This document shows positions 59,689 through 64,000 of a stretch of DNA of 64,000 nt, one piece after another. The DNA is taken from positions 1-64,000 of the forward strand of contig NZ_VUKA01000014.1 in the NCBI RefSeq assembly GCF_008386565.1, written 5' to 3'. The notes under the pieces are model-generated. The model did no database searches and was not told the origin of the DNA. It saw nothing but the letters and a program-made list of their open reading frames with translations. Numbering within the stretch: the first letter of the stretch is position 1; the number at the start of each line of letters is the position of its first letter. The stretch is from Teichococcus oryzae. GTDB lineage: Bacteria > Pseudomonadota > Alphaproteobacteria > Acetobacterales > Acetobacteraceae. The translations under genes and the position numbers were made by a program.

Positions 59689-60915
59689 TCAGCGCGGCAG
59701 GCCGTCCAGCGCCGCCTCCAGATCCGCGATCAGGTCCGCCGGGTCCTCCAGCCCGATATGGAAGCGCACCGTTGGCCCTTCCAGCACATCGACGCGCGTC
59801 GCGGTGCGGGTGATATAGTTGGTGGTGGGCAGGGCGAGGCTTTCATAACCACCCCAGGAAGCGCCGATGCCGAACAGCTTCAGCCCGTCCACCGCCGCGT
59901 CGATCTGCTTCACCGTGTAGCGCGGGTCGAACACCACGCCGAACAGGGAGCAGGCGCCGGTGAAGTCGCGCTTCCACAGCGCGTGCTGCGGATGGCTGGG
60001 CAAGGCCGGGTGCATCACGCGCAGGACCTCGGGCCGGCTTTCGAACCACCGGGCGACGGCCAGGCCGGCCGCTTCCTGCGCCTTCAGCCGCACCGCCAGG
60101 GTGCGCAGGCCGCGCAGCGCCAGCCAGCAATCATCGGGGGAGGCGTAGTGGCCGATCTCCCGCGCCGCGCCGGCGATGATGGCCCAGTCCTCCGGCGTGT
60201 TCACCGTGACGGAGCCGAGCAGCACGTCGGAATGGCCGCCGACATACTTGGTCAACGCCTGGACCGAAACATCGACCCCCTTGGTGAAGGGCTGGAAGTG
60301 GTGGATGCCCCAGGTGTTGTCCATGATCAGCTTGGCGCCATGCGCATGGGCGACCTCGGCCAGCGCCGGGATGTCCTGCATCTCGAAGGTGTGGCTGCCG
60401 GGGCTTTCAGCGAAGACGACGCGGGTGTTGGGGCGCATCAGCGCTTCCAGCCCGGCGCCGTCCAGCTTCGGGTCGTAATAGGTCGTCTCGATGCCGAAGC
60501 GCTTCAGCAGCCCTTCGGCGATGCGGCGGGAGGGGCCGTAAACGCTGTCCGGCATCAGGCAATGCTCGCCGGCCTTCAGATAGGCCATCAGCGGCAGGGT
60601 GCAGGCGGCGAGGCCGGTGCCGACGATCAGGGCGCGCGATCCGCCCTCGATCTCGGCGATCATGTTCTCCAGCGCGAAATGGGTGGGACCGCCGGCGGTG
60701 CCGTAGGTCATCACCTGCTCCAGGGAACGGGCATTGAGGGTGCCCCGCTCCTCGCAGGAGGGGTAGAGCACGGTGGAGCCGCGATGCACCGGCGGGTTGA
60801 CGAAGCCATGCACGCGGCTGCCGGGGCGGCCACCATGCGACATCCGGGTGGCGAAATGCGCGCCGGTATTGGCGTGCCCGGTCTTGGAATGCTGAGGGGA
60901 AAGGTCGTCGGGCAT
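59689..60915 (-). CDS. metC: Cystathionine beta-lyase
   Basis: A 408-residue PLP enzyme of the Cys/Met metabolism family. It has FVNPPVHRGSTVLYPSCEER, YGTAGGPTHFALENMIAEIE and LIMDNTWGIHHFQP; Lys223 in QALTKYVGGHSD binds PLP. TWGI and the overall pattern favour MetC over MetB or MetZ. It cleaves cystathionine to homocysteine, pyruvate and ammonia, or acts as a cysteine desulfhydrase. ATG 60915 overlaps the sseA stop by one base, so sulfur genes are coupled. An earlier in-frame start at 60957 lies inside sseA. Confidence 0.88.
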   Translation of the reverse strand: MPDDLSPQHSKTGHANTGAHFATRMSHGGRPGSRVHGFVNPPVHRGSTVLYPSCEERGTLNARSLEQVMTYGTAGGPTHFALENMIAEIEGGSRALIVGTGLAACTLPLMAYLKAGEHCLMPDSVYGPSRRIAEGLLKRFGIETTYYDPKLDGAGLEALMRPNTRVVFAESPGSHTFEMQDIPALAEVAHAHGAKLIMDNTWGIHHFQPFTKGVDVSVQALTKYVGGHSDVLLGSVTVNTPEDWAIIAGAAREIGHYASPDDCWLALRGLRTLAVRLKAQEAAGLAVARWFESRPEVLRVMHPALPSHPQHALWKRDFTGACSLFGVVFDPRYTVKQIDAAVDGLKLFGIGASWGGYESLALPTTNYITRTATRVDVLEGPTVRFHIGLEDPADLIADLEAALDGLPR

Positions 60916-61763
60916 CAGGCGTTGCTCTGCTTTGCGGTTTCGGGGCGCGCGGCCCATTCGGTCCAGGAGCCGTCATACACGGCAGGCTCGGGCAGGCCGG
61001 CCTGGACCAGCCCCAGCGCCACGATGCAGGCGGTGACGCCCGTGCCGCAGGATGCGATCAACGGCCGGGCGTTCTCCGCCGTCACCCCGGCGGCGGCGAA
61101 GCGGGCGCGCAGCTCCTCGGGCGGCAGCAGGGTGCCATCCGGCCGCAGCAGGTCGGAGGCCGGCACGCTGGCCGCGCCCGGCATGTGGCCGGAAGGCAAT
61201 CCCGGTCGCGGCTCGGGTGCCGTTCCGTCGAAGCGGCCCTTAGGGCGGGCATCCAGGATCAGCGCGGAACGGTCCTCGACCACCCGCTTCACGTCGCCGA
61301 TGCCGGCCAGGCGGCGGGCGATGAAATCGGCCCAGAAGGTTTCGGGCTTCGGCGCGGGGCGGGGGCCGCCTTCGGTGGGGCGGTTCTCGGCGCGCCATTT
61401 CGGCAGGCCGCCATCCAGCACCGCGGCGTTCTCATGCCCGAACAGCCGCATCAGCCACCAGCCGCGCGCCGCCGAGAACAGGCCCTTCTGGTCGTAGAAC
61501 ACCACGCGGTGCCGGTTGGAGATGCCGAGCGCACCCAGCATGCGCATGGCGCGGCCAGGGGTGGGCGCCATGTGCGGCAGGTCGGTTTCCGGGTCCGCCA
61601 CCTGGTCGATGTCGAAGAAGCCGGCGCCGGGAATGCGCGCTTCCGCGAATTCGGTCTGCGCGTCGCGCGGCTCACTGGGCAGGTATTTGGTGGTGTCGAA
61701 CACCAGCAGGTCGGGCCTGCCCAGCTCGGCGGCGAGCCATTCGGTGGAAACCAGGTTCTGCAT
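60915..61763 (-). CDS. sseA: 3-Mercaptopyruvate sulfurtransferase
   Basis: A 282-residue protein with two rhodanese domains. The first has GAGFFDIDQVADPETDLPHM; the second holds Cys239 in IASCGTGVTACIVAL, where the CG[ST]GVT loop marks mercaptopyruvate rather than thiosulfate use. WLMRLFGHENAAVLDGGLPKW joins the two. It transfers sulfur from 3-mercaptopyruvate to cyanide or thiols in the cytosol. ATG 61763 is preferred to TTG 61772, which sits too close to GGAGG. It lies between alaX and metC in a tight operon. Confidence 0.88.
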   Translation of the reverse strand: MQNLVSTEWLAAELGRPDLLVFDTTKYLPSEPRDAQTEFAEARIPGAGFFDIDQVADPETDLPHMAPTPGRAMRMLGALGISNRHRVVFYDQKGLFSAARGWWLMRLFGHENAAVLDGGLPKWRAENRPTEGGPRPAPKPETFWADFIARRLAGIGDVKRVVEDRSALILDARPKGRFDGTAPEPRPGLPSGHMPGAASVPASDLLRPDGTLLPPEELRARFAAAGVTAENARPLIASCGTGVTACIVALGLVQAGLPEPAVYDGSWTEWAARPETAKQSNA

Positions 61764-61768
61764 TGCCC

Positions 61769-62497
61769 TCAATCCTCCAGCACCAGGTAGACGCGCCGGT
61801 TCTGCCTGCCCTTGTTCTCGAGCTTGGTGACGGACACGCGGCCGATCTCGCCCGTGCGGCGCACATGCGTGCCGCCGCAGGGCTGCAAATCGACCGGATC
61901 ATCCTCCGCCCCGATGCGCACCAACCGCACCTGGCCGGCGCCGCGCGGCGGCTGCACCGAAAGGGTGCGCACCAGGGACGGGTTGGCGTCCAGCTCGGCC
62001 TCGCTGATCCAGCGCTCTCCCACCGGGTGGTCGGCGGCGGCCAGTGCGGTGAGCTGCTCGCTCAGCCAGTCCTTGGCCGGCGGCTCGGCGAGGTCGAAAT
62101 CCAGCCGGGAACGGTCGGCGCCGATCTGCCCGCCGGTCACGCCGGCGCCGGGGATCAGGGAGCACAGAAGGTGCAGGCTGGTGTGCATGCGCATCAGGCG
62201 GTGGCGGCGGCTCCAGTCCAGCCCGGCGATGACCTCGGCGCCGACCGGGGGCAGGGCGGCACCGTCGCCCGGCTGGTGCAGCACCGCGTCGCCGGGGCCT
62301 TTCACGGCGTTGCCCACCGCCATCTCGCCTGACTGGCCATGCAGGCTCCAGCGCAGCAGGCCGGTGTCGCCGGGCTGACCGCCGGCCTGGGGGTAGAAGA
62401 CGGTGCGGTTCAGCACCACCCCATCCGGGCCGGAGGACAGCACGGTGGCGGTGCATTCCCGTGCATAGGCATCGGCGCGGAACAGCAATTCGGTCAT
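61769..62497 (-). CDS. Alanyl-tRNA editing protein AlaX-M
   Basis: A 242-residue stand-alone editing domain related to AlaRS. It starts ELLFRADAYARECTATVL and FYPQAGGQPGDTG, and has both zinc-site motifs, His105-His109 in MHTSLHLL and Cys207-His211 in PCGGTHV. It removes serine or glycine wrongly attached to tRNA-Ala. The presence of the N-terminal part marks the medium form. The start overlaps the NUDIX stop by four bases (ATGA) and the stop is five bases before the sseA start. Confidence 0.88.
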   Translation of the reverse strand: MTELLFRADAYARECTATVLSSGPDGVVLNRTVFYPQAGGQPGDTGLLRWSLHGQSGEMAVGNAVKGPGDAVLHQPGDGAALPPVGAEVIAGLDWSRRHRLMRMHTSLHLLCSLIPGAGVTGGQIGADRSRLDFDLAEPPAKDWLSEQLTALAAADHPVGERWISEAELDANPSLVRTLSVQPPRGAGQVRLVRIGAEDDPVDLQPCGGTHVRRTGEIGRVSVTKLENKGRQNRRVYLVLED

Positions 62498-63138
62498 TCG
62501 CTCATCCATTCGCGATGAAGGCGGTCGGCGTTCAGTTGCAGCCACATCAGCAGCAGGGCCGTGGGGGCGTTGCGGATCTCGTTGCGGGCCAGCTGCGCGA
62601 AGGCTTCCTCCGCCGGCAGCAGGACCAGCCGGGTTTCCTCCTGCTCCTCCGGCAGGCCCATGGCGCGGGCACCGAGGTTGTCCGGCAGCCGGACGCGGCC
62701 GCAGAAGAAATGCAGCACCTCGTCGGCGCCGCCCTGCATGGTCATGAAGTGGCCGATCTTCTCCACCTTGTCGGCGGTCAGCCCGGCTTCCTCCCGCAAT
62801 TCCCGGCGCACCGTCGCCTCGGCCTCCTCCTCCGGCTCCAGCAGGCCGGCGGGACATTCGCGCATCAGGGGATGCTCGCCGGCGGCGAGGGCGGGCAGGC
62901 GGAACTGCTCGATCAGGGCGATGCGGCGCGTCCAGGGGTCATAGGGCAGGATCACCGCCCCGCCGCCACGGCGCCACATTTCCCAGGTCAGCAGGCCGGA
63001 CGGCGTGCCATCGGCGCGGCGATAGCGGAAGCGGACCCGCTGCAAGGGAAAGCGGCCATCCCAGACCACTTCATCCGCTTCCGGGAGATACAGGGAATGG
63101 GAGGGAACCGGAGGCGCCTTCGGTGGTCTGGCCTTCAT
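62494..63138 (-). CDS. NUDIX hydrolase, ADP-ribose pyrophosphatase-like
   Basis: A 214-residue Nudix enzyme. The Nudix box is complete: a glycine in CPAGLLEPEEEAEATVRREL followed by REEAGLT, with the catalytic glutamates. The preceding VILPYDPWTRRIALIEQFRL is typical of the ADP-ribose pyrophosphatase branch, which splits ADP-ribose to AMP and ribose 5-phosphate. It is the first gene of the operon NUDIX-alaX-sseA-metC. An upstream gap of about 94 bp should hold the promoter, though none is obvious. Confidence 0.86.
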   Translation of the reverse strand: MKARPPKAPPVPSHSLYLPEADEVVWDGRFPLQRVRFRYRRADGTPSGLLTWEMWRRGGGAVILPYDPWTRRIALIEQFRLPALAAGEHPLMRECPAGLLEPEEEAEATVRRELREEAGLTADKVEKIGHFMTMQGGADEVLHFFCGRVRLPDNLGARAMGLPEEQEETRLVLLPAEEAFAQLARNEIRNAPTALLLMWLQLNADRLHREWMSE

Positions 63139-63232
63139 GCGATGGAGCAGCCTGAGCCTGAAACGGAGAAACCGTGCGCATCATGGGCCGCCCGGCACGG
63201 CGCGTCCATGCCCCGGCCGGGCCAGCGGCGGT

Positions 63233-63655
63233 TCAGAACCGCTTGGCCATCCAGAGGCGGTCATGGCCGGGCGGCCGGCCTTCCAGCCGGCCTATCTCCT
63301 GGAAGCCATGGCGACGGTAGAAATCCGGGGCCTGGAAGCTGCTGGTGTTGAGGTGGAGACCCACCGCGCCGAGCCGCCGCGCCTCCGCTTCGGCCGCCGC
63401 CAGCAGGGCGCCGCCGATGCCCTGGCCACGCAAGCCCTCGCTGACCCAGAACTTGTCCACCTGCAGCCATCGCAGGGCGACCTCGCCGATCAGCCCGGCC
63501 CGAACGGCTTCTCCGTCATCCCGGTAGATGAGGCAGACGGGATGGATCGCCTGATCATGGTCCGGCAGCGCGGCATGGCGGTGGGCGCGGAGGCCGGCGC
63601 GCACCGCCTCGGCTTCGGGTCCGGTGGCGTCCGGCAGCAGCTCGATCCCGCTCAC
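63233..63655 (-). CDS. GNAT family N-acetyltransferase
   Basis: A 140-residue acetyltransferase. The acetyl-CoA loop is FWVSEGLRGQGIGGALLAAA (RGQGIGG), preceded by LRWLQVDKFWV and followed by LGAVGLHLNTSSFQAPDFYR and RHGFQEIGRLEG. The latter resembles the small GNATs that act on amino acids or antibiotics. The GTG start at 63655 overlaps the stop of the membrane protein gene by four bases (GTGA), so it is probably co-translated with it. The frame extends upstream without start codons that fit the fold. Confidence 0.82.
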   Translation of the reverse strand: MSGIELLPDATGPEAEAVRAGLRAHRHAALPDHDQAIHPVCLIYRDDGEAVRAGLIGEVALRWLQVDKFWVSEGLRGQGIGGALLAAAEAEARRLGAVGLHLNTSSFQAPDFYRRHGFQEIGRLEGRPPGHDRLWMAKRF

Positions 63656-64000
63656 CCGCCGAAGCGGCCCCAGCCGGCCACTGCCACCGTCACCAGCCCC
63701 AGGGCCAGGTTGGCCGTGATCATCCAGCGCAGCCGCTCGGCCGCGGCGGCGGCGCGGGCGGTGTCGCCCGCGGCCAGCGCCGCGCGCAGGCCACGCCAGG
63801 GAACAAAGAACAGGACCACAAAGATCGCCGCCATGATCAGCCCTGTCAGATGCATCACATGCACGTGCCAGCCGGCCCCGGCGAAGCCGCCAAACCACCC
63901 GAACAGCAGGATGTAGCCGGTGATGATCAGGGCCGGCATGGCGTGCCACACGACCAGGAAGAAGCGGCGATAGGCGCCGGCCATCACCGCAAGGCGTTGC
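63652..64000 (-). CDS. Integral membrane protein, CopD-like (partial at window edge)
   Basis: The visible 116 codons hold three hydrophobic segments: LVVWHAMPALIITGYILLFG, VMHLTGLIMAAIFVVLFFVP and WMITANLALGLVTVAVAGWG. Conserved-looking histidines (WHVHVMHLTG) are reminiscent of CopD/DUF2269-like small membrane proteins, but I am not sure of the family. The frame stays open to the end of the window; a GTG at 63987 and ATG at 63984 are possible starts, yet a first helix is probably missing, so the true start may be beyond 64000. Confidence 0.55.
   Translation of the reverse strand, partial: QRLAVMAGAYRRFFLVVWHAMPALIITGYILLFGWFGGFAGAGWHVHVMHLTGLIMAAIFVVLFFVPWRGLRAALAAGDTARAAAAAERLRWMITANLALGLVTVAVAGWGRFGG

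Noticed and set aside
1..64000. CRISPR arrays, tRNA or rRNA genes, prophage or transposase genes
   Set aside because: No regularly spaced repeats, no cloverleaf with a CCA-adjacent acceptor, no rRNA-like stretch and no integrase or transposase motif were seen on reading. A covariance-model scan was not possible.

Overview
The window looks like a chromosomal segment of a high-GC alphaproteobacterium, most likely an Acetobacteraceae member close to Roseomonas. This rests on uniformly GC-rich codon use and on several alphaproteobacterial families: TrcR/DUF1013, DUF3126, an ELM1-like protein, an FzlA-like GST and an NDUFA9-type SDR. No rRNA, tRNA, CRISPR array, transposase or phage gene was seen. 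Most genes look vertically inherited and are packed in operons with 1-4 bp start/stop overlaps.

Layout. 1-3 kb: end of an OmpA-like protein, two small YdcH/DUF465 proteins, DUF3126, TrcR and a complex-I-associated SDR. 3-9.2 kb: gltD-gltB (glutamate synthase). 9.3-14.4 kb: FzlA-like GST, cydDC, a YidB-like protein. 14.4-21.8 kb: an HMG-CoA-lyase-like/CoA-transferase pair facing an IclR regulator across a 2 x 20 bp tandem repeat, an isocitrate-lyase-family enzyme, and a peptide-type ABC importer lacking its ATPases. 21.9-28.3 kb: pyrE, ELM1-like, tartrate/malate dehydrogenase, small envelope and stress proteins, gamma-glutamyltransferase. 28.6-31.6 kb: ankyrin protein, racemase, two divergent TauE/SafE exporters. 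31.5-33.3 kb: nsrR and hmp, divergent, with two NsrR-type boxes around the hmp promoter.

33.6-46.0 kb is the most distinctive accessory block: a 12.4-kb co-directional set with a GhrA-like reductase, two class II aldolases, an orphan PotA-type ATPase, two different amidohydrolases and a complete Dpp-type ABC importer. I read it as an uptake-and-degradation system for an unidentified amide or N-heterocyclic compound.

46.0-64.0 kb: a KaiC-like double ATPase with a single-domain response regulator; lpxB, a nitrilase and a GNAT in one overlapping unit; an SDR; a bacterial GPP34/GOLPH3 protein; a zinc module (hisI-cobW divergent from zur, with a palindrome between); a soluble hybrid histidine kinase; glgX; a tight operon NUDIX-alaX-sseA-metC; a GNAT and a membrane protein cut by the window edge.

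All calls come from reading the sequence and protein motifs. No database search was run, so family names are recognition by eye and substrates are mostly inference.
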